Of a DNA stretch of 64,000 bases, positions 36,427 through 43,561 are shown in pieces. Source of the stretch: Trujillonella endophytica (GTDB lineage: Bacteria > Actinomycetota > Actinomycetes > Mycobacteriales > Geodermatophilaceae); NCBI RefSeq assembly GCF_900110555.1, contig NZ_FOEE01000004.1, positions 266,064 through 330,063 of the forward strand, written 5' to 3'. Both the position numbers and the translations under genes were made by a program. Within the stretch, counting starts at the first letter, position 1. Each line of letters starts with the position of its first letter. Under the pieces are notes generated by a model. That model made no database searches. It was given only the letters and a program-made list of their open reading frames with translations, and was not told where the DNA came from.

Positions 36427-37736
36427 GAGCCGGCACCGTAGGGCGCGAGCGGGACCGGACGGCGGCGCGACGCGCGCTCGGGTGCGGCCGGCTCGTCGCC
36501 GGGGTTGCGGTCGGCGGCGAGCACCGCGGGCACCAGGAGCGTCTGGCGGACCGCGATCGCCGTCACCACCGGGCCGAGGGACAGGGCCAGCGGGCTCCAG
36601 ACCACGCCCCCGTCGAGGACGAGGACCAGCAGCGCGACCGCCGCCAGCGACCCGATCTCGACCATCCGCAGCGCGAGCACCCGCCGCTGCCGGCCGTGGA
36701 CCGACGCCAGGCTCGCGTACGGGAGGAGGGCGGCGCCGGCCACGGCGTAGACGCTCCAGCCGACGACCGCCGCGGTCGGGACGGCGTAGCCACCACCGGT
36801 CAGCAGGGGCGCCAGCCACGGCATCGTCAGGACGGCCAGCACGCCGATCGCCGCCACCACGACCGCCACGCCCCCGGCGGCGCGGTCCGCGGCGCGCAGG
36901 CCCGCCCGCGGGCCCCTCGGCCGGATCGCGACGAAGTGCGGGAGCAGGAAGGAACCCAGGCCGGCGACGAGCACCATCGTCGGGGCGGTGTAGACCCGCG
37001 CGGCCTCCAGCGGCCCGTAGGCGGCCGCCCCGGCCGCCGCGACCACCAGCAGGCGCAGGACGGTGAGGATCGCGGGCCGGATCGTCTGGGCGGTCGCGCG
37101 CCAGACGCCGAAGGAGACCACCGCGGCGAGGTCCGCGTCGCGCCACGGTCCCCGCGGGCGTTCGGCCGCCGGCAGCAGCGCCCACGCCACGACCGCCGCG
37201 CCGCTCTGACCGACGAGGAGGGCGACGACGAAGGACCCGAGCGTCAGCCCGCCCCAGGACGCCGCGACCACGAGCGTGCCGAGCGCGAGCATCAGGCTCG
37301 TGAGGTCCACGGCGGGGAGGGACCAGAACCGGCCGGCGGCCATGAGCAGCCGGCGGAGGAGGTCCTCGGCCATGAAGGCGACGACGGCCGGGCCCGCGAG
37401 GAGGCCGACCCACAGCGGCACCGCCCCGGTGGCGAGGGCGAGCAGGACGCCCGCCGCGCCGGCGGCCCCGGCGATCAGCGCCGCGTGGACGTGCAGGCCG
37501 GCGCGGATGCGCGGCTCGTGCCGGTCCAGGACCGTCAGCGAGTCCCCGACGAAGCCGCTGGAGACCGCGGTGGCCAGCACCAGGACGCCGTAGGCGAGGG
37601 AGAACGCGGCCAGCCCCGCCGCGCCCAGCTCCCGGGCGGCGGCGACCTGGAGGACCAGGCCGGCCAGCGCCTGCGTGCCCTGCCCGAGGAGGGCACCGGT
37701 CGCCTGGGACCGCAGCGGCCGCCGGCGACTGGACAC
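36423..37736 (-). CDS. Polysaccharide flippase (Wzx/MATE-like)
   Basis: 437 residues, about 12-14 membrane helices, of the polysaccharide/lipid-linked oligosaccharide flippase superfamily. It begins with RSQATGALLGQGTQALAGLVLQVAAARELGAAGLAAFSLAYGV, the usual first pair of helices in Wzx-type proteins (positively charged N-terminus, ALGLLQ-type start), and later shows GPLEAARVYTAPTMVLVAGLGSFLLPHF. Expected to move the undecaprenyl-linked repeat unit across the membrane. The GTG start is chosen at the family's normal N-terminus. It overlaps the next gene by four bases. Confidence 0.8.
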   Translation of the reverse strand: MSSRRRPLRSQATGALLGQGTQALAGLVLQVAAARELGAAGLAAFSLAYGVLVLATAVSSGFVGDSLTVLDRHEPRIRAGLHVHAALIAGAAGAAGVLLALATGAVPLWVGLLAGPAVVAFMAEDLLRRLLMAAGRFWSLPAVDLTSLMLALGTLVVAASWGGLTLGSFVVALLVGQSGAAVVAWALLPAAERPRGPWRDADLAAVVSFGVWRATAQTIRPAILTVLRLLVVAAAGAAAYGPLEAARVYTAPTMVLVAGLGSFLLPHFVAIRPRGPRAGLRAADRAAGGVAVVVAAIGVLAVLTMPWLAPLLTGGGYAVPTAAVVGWSVYAVAGAALLPYASLASVHGRQRRVLALRMVEIGSLAAVALLVLVLDGGVVWSPLALSLGPVVTAIAVRQTLLVPAVLAADRNPGDEPAAPERASRRRPVPLAPYGAGS

Positions 37737-37816
37737 GGGTCGATCCTCCCCCGCCGGCTCTGCGAGCAAGCCGTTTCCCGGGCGTGCGTCACCCCCCCGA
37801 GGGGGGCGCCGGACGG

Positions 37817-39961
37817 CTACGCGCTCGGGAGGAACGCCGCGACCAGCGCCGGGGCGATCCGCACCGCGTACTCGCGGGTCAGGTGCAGCCCGTCGGCGAA
37901 GACGGGCGTGCTGCCGACGACCGCCGGGCAGTCGCCGTCGACGCAGAACCAGGCCTCGGGGTCGACGTGCGTGGCGCCGGTGGCGCGGGCCACCTCCGCC
38001 TCGATCCGGACCTGCTGGGCGAACCGCCGGGGCGGCGCCTGGACGCAGTCCGAGGGCCCGCTCACCGTGGTGGCGCAGGTCTGCAGGTTGGCCCCCGACG
38101 GCGGCGCCGTCAGCACCACCACGCGGGCCCCCGTCGCCTGGATCCGCTCCACGATCTCGGTGAGTCCGTCCGCCCACGCCGTCGCCTTGTCGGCGTCCGG
38201 ATCGGCCAGGTCCGTGTCGTAGGTGTGGCTGAGGACCACCAGGTCGGGAGTGGTCTGCTCGATGCGCTCGAGGGCCCACTCCCGGTGCTCGGCGCACTCG
38301 GTGAACGGCCGCCCCTGGTACAGGGTCATCGCCGTCACGTTCGGGCACTGCCCCATGGTCAGCGTCTCGATGGCCCAGTCCTGGGGCTCCATCGCCGCGC
38401 GCAGGCCGGGCAGCCAGGCGCCCGCCACCGAGTCGCCCAGAAGCACGGCGCGGTTGGTCGCCCCCGGGTCGCCGAACGTGCACTCGTCGACGTTCCAGCT
38501 GCCCACGTCGAAGCACCCGCCCCGCCACTGCTCCTCCAGGTAGCCGGGGAGCTCGTCGAGGGAGGGCTGCAGGTCCTCGGGCCAGGACAGGAGTGCGGTC
38601 GAGGTCAGGATGTCCCGCGTCAGCGGGTCCGCCGCCTCGCCGTCGGCCCCCGCGGCCAGCGCGACCGCGTTGGCCTGGGTCACCGCCGCGTCGTCCAGCC
38701 GGCCGGGCGGGAAGGCGACCGTCAGGGCGGCCGCGCCGATGACGACCGCCATCGCGGCCACCCCGGCCACGCGCCCGCCCCGGCGGCGGACCGAGGCGGC
38801 CCGCTGGGCGGGCACCGGCGGCCGGCGCCCCGGCAGCAACCAGCCGGAGTTCAGGACGGGCTGCTCGATCGCGTGGAAGGAGACGGTCGCCACGGCGACC
38901 GAGAGCGCGATGACCACCACGTGCGAGGTCACCGAGCCGGCCGCGAGGAAGACCCCGGTGAACACGACCACCGGCCAGTGCCACAGGTACAGCGAGTAGG
39001 AGATCCGGCCGAGGAAGCGGGCCGGGGCGCTGCCCAGCGCCCACCGGACGCCGGGACCGCCCGGGGCGTCGCCGAACGCGACGACCAGCGCGGTCGACAG
39101 GACCGGCAGCGCGGCGACGTACCCGGGGAACGCGTCGGCGGCGCTGATGACCAGGGCCGACAGGGCGATCCCGGCCAGGCCCGCCCAGGCCAGCGCCACC
39201 CGCAGGCGGTGCGGCAGCCGGACCAGCCGGTGCAGGGAGACGGCGACGAGCGCGCCGATCCCGAGCTCCCAGGCCCGGGTGAAGGTCGAGAAGTAGGCGG
39301 TGGCCGGCGAGGTCGCGCTGGCGTACACCGACCAGGCGAACGAGGCGACGACGACCGCGAGCATGACGCCGGCGAGCACCCGCCGGCCACGGCCGGCCCC
39401 GCCCCGCCGGGCGTACGGCAGCGCCGCGACGAGCAGGATCAGCAGCGGCCAGACGACGTAGAACTGCTCCTCGACCGCGAGGGACCAGAAGTGCTGCACC
39501 GGCGACGTCGCGGCCGTCTGCTGGAAGTAGTCCGTGCCCAGCTGCGCGAAGTGGACGTTCGCCCCGAAGAACAGCGCCCACGTCGCGTCGGTCAGCGTCT
39601 CCTGGAAGCGCCCACCGAGGAACAGCAGCCAGGCCACCAGGGTCGTCGCGGCCAACGTCGCCACCGAGGCCGGCAGCAGCCGGCGGGCCCGGCGGACGTA
39701 GAACGTGCGGAAGGAGATCCGCCCGGTGCGCTCGCGCTCGCGGACCAGCAGCCCTGTGATGAGGAAGCCGGAGATCACGAAGAAGACGTCGACCCCGACG
39801 AACCCGCCGGACGGCCAGCCGAGGACGTGGTCGGCCAGCACGAGGGCGATGGCGACCGCGCGCAGCCCCTCGACGTCGCCCCGGAAACGATGGGCCGGCC
39901 GGGGGGCCAGCGGCGGCTGCGGGAGCTCCCGGCCGGCGGGGCGCTCGGTCACCAGGGTCAT
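37817..39961 (-). CDS. Acyltransferase 3 with C-terminal SGNH domain (OafA/OafB-like)
   Basis: 714 residues. The N-terminal membrane acyltransferase-3 domain (about 26-400) starts FRGDVEGLRAVAIALVLADH, with the catalytic His in ALVLADH, and has DVFFVISGFLITGLL and FYVRRARRLLPASV typical of the family. After a linker and extra helix, a C-terminal SGNH domain carries AVLLGDSVAG (nucleophile Ser near residue 508) and GLHLTREYA (His). Such fusions O-acetylate surface polysaccharides, the membrane part delivering acetyl groups and the SGNH part transferring them. It overlaps the deacetylase gene (ATGA). Acyl donor and target sugar are inferred from the family only. Confidence 0.9.
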   Translation of the reverse strand: MTLVTERPAGRELPQPPLAPRPAHRFRGDVEGLRAVAIALVLADHVLGWPSGGFVGVDVFFVISGFLITGLLVRERERTGRISFRTFYVRRARRLLPASVATLAATTLVAWLLFLGGRFQETLTDATWALFFGANVHFAQLGTDYFQQTAATSPVQHFWSLAVEEQFYVVWPLLILLVAALPYARRGGAGRGRRVLAGVMLAVVVASFAWSVYASATSPATAYFSTFTRAWELGIGALVAVSLHRLVRLPHRLRVALAWAGLAGIALSALVISAADAFPGYVAALPVLSTALVVAFGDAPGGPGVRWALGSAPARFLGRISYSLYLWHWPVVVFTGVFLAAGSVTSHVVVIALSVAVATVSFHAIEQPVLNSGWLLPGRRPPVPAQRAASVRRRGGRVAGVAAMAVVIGAAALTVAFPPGRLDDAAVTQANAVALAAGADGEAADPLTRDILTSTALLSWPEDLQPSLDELPGYLEEQWRGGCFDVGSWNVDECTFGDPGATNRAVLLGDSVAGAWLPGLRAAMEPQDWAIETLTMGQCPNVTAMTLYQGRPFTECAEHREWALERIEQTTPDLVVLSHTYDTDLADPDADKATAWADGLTEIVERIQATGARVVVLTAPPSGANLQTCATTVSGPSDCVQAPPRRFAQQVRIEAEVARATGATHVDPEAWFCVDGDCPAVVGSTPVFADGLHLTREYAVRIAPALVAAFLPSA

Positions 39962-40770
39962 CGGTCGCCTCCGACGGCACCCGGGAGGACCGCGGCACCC
40001 TCGGCCGGCGCGTCCGCGCGGGCCCGGTCGGCGGCGCGGGCGGCCAGGCCCAGCCGCGCGCGGTGGCGCACCAGGCGCGCGAGGACGTGCGCGCGGGTGT
40101 CGCGGGGACCGACGTAGGACCGCGGCAGCGTGAACCGGTCGCCGGGCAGGTAGTCCCCGGTCACGCAGGCGTTGTCGTAGCCCGCGGCGCGCACCGCGTC
40201 GGCCGCGGCGGCGTCGAAGGAGCCGTAGGGGTAGCAGAAGCTGGCGACCTCGGCCTGGAGCACGTCCTCCAGCACCTCTCGGCTGCCGCCGACCTCCGCG
40301 GCGAGGACCGCCGCCCCGGCACCGGCGAGGCGCGCGTGGGTCATCGTGTGGCTGCCGACCTCCTGGCCCGCGGCGGCGACCGCCCGGAGGCCGTCGGCGT
40401 CCAGGAGGTCGAAGCGCGGACCGGTGTCCCAGTCGTTGGCGCCGCCGAGGCGCCCGGCGACCGCGTAGACGGTGCCGGTCATGCCGTGCCGGCGGAGCAC
40501 CGGCACCGCGTGCTCCAGGAAGTCGGCGTAGCCGTCGTCGAAGGTGAGCCCGACCAGGCCGCGGGCGGCGCCGCGGTCGGCCGCGCGCACGAGCTCGCTC
40601 AGCGACACCCCGCGCAGGCCCAGGGACCGCAGCAGCCGCAGGTGCCGGCCCAGGCGGTCCGGGTGGACCCGGAGCAGGTGCGGGTCGGGCTCGGCGGACG
40701 GGCTGATCGAGTGGTACATCAGCACCGGCGGCAGCGGCAGCCGCGCCGCGGCGTCGGGTCCCGCGGTCAC
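39958..40770 (-). CDS. Polysaccharide deacetylase (NodB-like)
   Basis: 270-residue NodB-fold carbohydrate esterase 4. Family motifs in order: VLMYHSI, TFDDGY (76-81; Asp78-Asp79 base and metal), SHTMTHARL (140-148; His141 and His145 metal ligands), CYPYGSF, and GPRDTR late. It removes N-acetyl (or O-acetyl) groups from a polysaccharide or its precursor. No signal peptide is visible, so it may act inside the cell on the lipid-linked unit, or depend on an unrecognised export route. It is flanked by overlapping genes on both sides (TagD-like upstream, acyltransferase downstream). Confidence 0.9.
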   Translation of the reverse strand: MTAGPDAAARLPLPPVLMYHSISPSAEPDPHLLRVHPDRLGRHLRLLRSLGLRGVSLSELVRAADRGAARGLVGLTFDDGYADFLEHAVPVLRRHGMTGTVYAVAGRLGGANDWDTGPRFDLLDADGLRAVAAAGQEVGSHTMTHARLAGAGAAVLAAEVGGSREVLEDVLQAEVASFCYPYGSFDAAAADAVRAAGYDNACVTGDYLPGDRFTLPRSYVGPRDTRAHVLARLVRHRARLGLAARAADRARADAPAEGAAVLPGAVGGDR

Positions 40771-41228
40771 CGGAGGACGCCCTCCCCGGTCGCCTGCAGC
40801 TCCGTGGACATGCCCTCGATCGCCGCCAGCGCCCGCCGGAGCACGGTGCTCGAGGTGTGCATCGTGTACGGGAAGTAGCGGACCTCGACGCCCACGGCGG
40901 CGAAGTCCCGCTCGAGCTTCAGACCCTTCGGGGTCCCGCGCCAGTCGTCGCCCTTGAAGATCACGTCGAAGCGGACGTCGCGCCAGGTGTCGATCTTGTC
41001 GGGGACGACCTCGACGTGCACGTCGTCCACGCACCGCAGGTTGCGGACGATCTCCACCCGCTCGGCGAGCGGGATGACCGGGGCGCGCCCCTTGGTCAGC
41101 AGCAGCATCTCGTCGGAGACCACGCCCGCCACCAGGCGGTCGCAGTCCGCCGCGGCGTGCTTGAGGATGTTCAGGTGCCCGATGTGGAAGAGGTCGTAGG
41201 CCCCGGGCGCATATCCGATCACTGGCAC
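40767..41228 (-). CDS. TagD-like cytidylyltransferase
   Basis: 153 residues of the small nucleotidyltransferase fold used by glycerol-3-phosphate cytidylyltransferase: GYAPGAYDLFHIGHLNIL (5-22) with the HIGH triphosphate site, RVEIVRNL (57-64), and FKGDDWRGTPKG, which corresponds to the KGxDW substrate motif. YTMHTSSTVLRR stands where the ISTT element lies in TagD. It should make a CDP-activated polyol or related alcohol from CTP. The GTG was chosen because GGGGGG lies seven bases upstream and the glycosyltransferase stop is one base away; the longer ORF start has no site. The CDP-alcohol phosphotransferase two genes upstream is its natural partner. Confidence 0.82.
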   Translation of the reverse strand: MPVIGYAPGAYDLFHIGHLNILKHAAADCDRLVAGVVSDEMLLLTKGRAPVIPLAERVEIVRNLRCVDDVHVEVVPDKIDTWRDVRFDVIFKGDDWRGTPKGLKLERDFAAVGVEVRYFPYTMHTSSTVLRRALAAIEGMSTELQATGEGVLR

Positions 41229-41229
41229 G

Positions 41230-42573
41230 TCAGTTCCCCCCATGGACGTCGAGTGCGGGCCGAGTCCACCACCGGTGACCACGCACCGTCACCGTTCCGG
41301 CGGTCCTGCTCACCCGAAGGGGGCGCTGAGCAGGACCGATACGCGTGACGGGCACCACCGAGGGTGACGGAGCCGAGGTCTGGTGCCGGCCCTCGAGGCC
41401 GGCTCCGGGGTCGCCCGGGAGCGGTCCGGGAGCCCCGACCGCGGCGAGCAGGTCGGCGGCGTAGCGGCTCGGCGCGTGCCGCCGGCGGGCCTCGGCGGCG
41501 TCGTCGAGGGCGGCGGCGCGCAGCCGGGTCCAGTCCTCCGCCACCCGGACGACGGCGTCGGCCCAGTCGTCGGGACGGCCGGGGTCGACGGCCTGGACGG
41601 CGGCGTACCCGGCCACGGCCTCGCGCAGCCCGCTGTGGGCGCTGACCACGAGCGGCCGGGCGGCGAGCACGGCCTCGACCGCGGTGTTGCCGAAGGACTC
41701 GTCCCCGACCGCGGGCACCAGGGCGATGTCGGCGGCGGCCAGGTGCGGCCACACGTCGGACCGGAACCCGAGGAACTCGACGCGCTCCTCCAGGCCGGCC
41801 GCGGCGACGGTCGCCCGCAGCTCGCGCTCGAACCACTCGTAGCCCGGGAAGACCGAGCCCAGCAGGTCCAGCCGGGCGTCCACGCCGCGGGCCAGCAGGG
41901 CCTCCAGCGTCGCGATGGCGACCTGCGGACCCTTCCGCGGCGACAGGCGGCCGACGAACAGCAGTCGCAGCGGCCCGTCCAGCTCGGGCCGCGCGGGGAC
42001 CACGGAGGCCGGCCCGCGGACCGCGTTGTGCACGACCGTGCTGCGCCGGCGCAGGCGCGGGGCGACCTCGGCGAGCGTCTCCAGGGTGAAGGCGCTGTTG
42101 GCGACCACCCGGTGGGCCAGCGCCGGGCACAGCGCCATGCCCCGGCGCAGCAGGCGGCTCTGGGACCGCTCCGCCTCGTGCACGTGGCAGATCGCCCGTC
42201 GTCCGGCGAGCCGGGCCAGCAGCGGCCAGGAGGGCAGCGTCAGCGTGCTCACGTAGACCCCGGCGACGCCGTCGCGACGCAGCAACCGGACGGCGGGCCA
42301 CGCCCCCCGGAGCGCGTCGGCGAGCAGCCGCAGGGCACCCGCGGGGCGCATCGCGGCGTGCCGGAGCACCGGCATCGGGCACGTCCGGACCCGGACCCCG
42401 AGCGACTCGAGCTCGGCCACCAGGGGTCCGGGCCCGGGCAGCACGACCGTCACCGTGTAGCGCTCGGCGAGGGCGGCCGCCGACTCCGCCAGCATCCGGT
42501 CGGCGCCGTAGAGCTCCGAGCCCGGGTGCACCACGAGCAGCGGCGGGCGGGCGCCGGTGGGATCGGCGCTCAT
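41230..42573 (-). CDS. GT4 family glycosyltransferase with an unconserved C-terminal tail
   Basis: 447 residues of GT-B fold glycosyltransferase family 4. The N-terminal acceptor domain starts LLVVHPGSELYGADRMLAE, the linker carries LLFVGRLSPRKGPQVAIATLEAL, and the donor-site element is VPAVGDESFGNTAVEAVLAARPLV (E-x7-E). The core ends near residue 375 (YAADLLAAVG); the last 70 residues are unlike the family, with lower third-position GC, and contain a perfect 12-bp inverted repeat. It likely adds a sugar to the lipid-linked unit at the cytosolic face. It overlaps the CDP-alcohol phosphotransferase stop by four bases. Confidence 0.85.
   Translation of the reverse strand: MSADPTGARPPLLVVHPGSELYGADRMLAESAAALAERYTVTVVLPGPGPLVAELESLGVRVRTCPMPVLRHAAMRPAGALRLLADALRGAWPAVRLLRRDGVAGVYVSTLTLPSWPLLARLAGRRAICHVHEAERSQSRLLRRGMALCPALAHRVVANSAFTLETLAEVAPRLRRRSTVVHNAVRGPASVVPARPELDGPLRLLFVGRLSPRKGPQVAIATLEALLARGVDARLDLLGSVFPGYEWFERELRATVAAAGLEERVEFLGFRSDVWPHLAAADIALVPAVGDESFGNTAVEAVLAARPLVVSAHSGLREAVAGYAAVQAVDPGRPDDWADAVVRVAEDWTRLRAAALDDAAEARRRHAPSRYAADLLAAVGAPGPLPGDPGAGLEGRHQTSAPSPSVVPVTRIGPAQRPLRVSRTAGTVTVRGHRWWTRPALDVHGGN
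41301..41338. repeat. Perfect 12-bp inverted repeat inside the GT4 3' tail
   Basis: CGGTCCTGCTCA (41301-41312) and TGAGCAGGACCG (41327-41338) flank a 14-base centre. It lies in the poorly conserved 3' end of the glycosyltransferase gene, about 75 bases upstream of the TagD-like start. It could be an internal terminator or attenuator from a time when this region was intergenic. Confidence 0.6.
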
Positions 42574-43343
42574 CGGGGCAGCCGGTCCATCTCGCGGAAC
42601 CACTTGACCGACGCCAGCAGCAGGAAGCCCGCCGCCGCCAGGAAGAGGACGACGTAGAGCGGCACGAACAGCCAGGTCCACCCGAAGAGGACGAACGCGC
42701 AGGCCAGGAGCCCGTAGTCGGTGGGCAGGGTCATCAGGGAGCGCCCGATGCCGACCGGGCCGGCGGTGGGCGCCGCGCGGGTGGCGACGCCGTGCTGGGC
42801 GCGCAGCGCCTCGTTGAGCATCGTCGCGAAGTAGGTGACGGCGTCGACGACGGCGTAGCCGAGGGGCACCAGGAGCACGACCGCGTCGACGTCGGCGAAG
42901 CGGTACAGCCCGATCGCCACACCCACGTGCAGGCCGGACGCCTTGGCGGCGTCGACCATGTGGTCCAGCCACTCCCCCGCGGGCGAGCCGCCGCCCCGCA
43001 ACCGGGCCAGCTGGCCGTCGGCGGCATCGAGGGCGTAGCCGAGCACGAGGCAGGCGGCGACGGCCAGCCCCATCGGCACCGACGGCGACGTGGTCGCCAC
43101 GAGCGCGATGCCGGCGGCGGTGCACGTCGCGCTCAGCGCCGTGACGGCGTTGGGGGTCAGCCCGGCGTGAAAGGCCAGGGCCGCGAACAGCCGGCCCAGC
43201 CGGCGGTTGACGAAGCGGGAGTACGCCGGGGCCCCGGCGGCGCCCTTCTGGGCGGACGACAGACGGTGCAGCGTCGCCCTCAGGCCGCCCGCGGGCGACT
43301 CCTCCGGGCGCGGGGGCGCCATCACGGTGCTCGAGCGGTCCAC
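42570..43343 (-). CDS. CDP-alcohol phosphatidyltransferase family protein
   Basis: 257 residues with about six membrane helices. The family signature D-x2-DG-x2-AR-x8-G-x3-D-x3-D is visible as DAADGQLARLRGGG...GEWLDHMVD (Asp106, Asp109, Asp127 and Asp131), the Mg2+ and CDP site. The family transfers a phosphoalcohol from a CDP-linked donor to an acceptor hydroxyl, normally in phospholipid synthesis. In this locus, with a TagD-like enzyme, it may add a polyol phosphate to the polysaccharide or its carrier. The GTG start was preferred to an ATG 21 bases later because GGAGG lies four bases upstream. It starts the GT-TagD-PDA-AT3-Wzx-Wzy run. Confidence 0.87.
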   Translation of the reverse strand: MDRSSTVMAPPRPEESPAGGLRATLHRLSSAQKGAAGAPAYSRFVNRRLGRLFAALAFHAGLTPNAVTALSATCTAAGIALVATTSPSVPMGLAVAACLVLGYALDAADGQLARLRGGGSPAGEWLDHMVDAAKASGLHVGVAIGLYRFADVDAVVLLVPLGYAVVDAVTYFATMLNEALRAQHGVATRAAPTAGPVGIGRSLMTLPTDYGLLACAFVLFGWTWLFVPLYVVLFLAAAGFLLLASVKWFREMDRLPR

Positions 43344-43512
43344 TGGTCCTCCGTGACGTGCCACAGGTCGATCGGCCGGGCGCGAGCCCGGCCGGTCGCC
43401 GGGCGCACCGGCGCGCGAGGACAGCATCAGCGGCGGAGGAGGGCGGCGGGGAGGTCTGCGGGGACGGCCTCACCCACAGTGGGCAGGCGCCGGGTGGTGG
43501 ACGGCCGGATGC

Positions 43513-43538
43513 CGGGCCGGCCCGAGGGGGCCGGCCCG
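43513..43538 (-). terminator. Hairpin after the 1499-residue secreted protein gene
   Basis: CGGGCCGGCC (43513-43522) and GGCCGGCCCG (43529-43538) form a 10-bp stem with a 6-base centre, downstream of the giant protein's stop on the minus strand. The remaining 43344-43512 holds no ORF I can support; it should contain a promoter or leader for the CDP-alcohol phosphotransferase run. Confidence 0.7.
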
Positions 43539-43561
43539 ACATCGGGCTCACTGCGGGGTGG

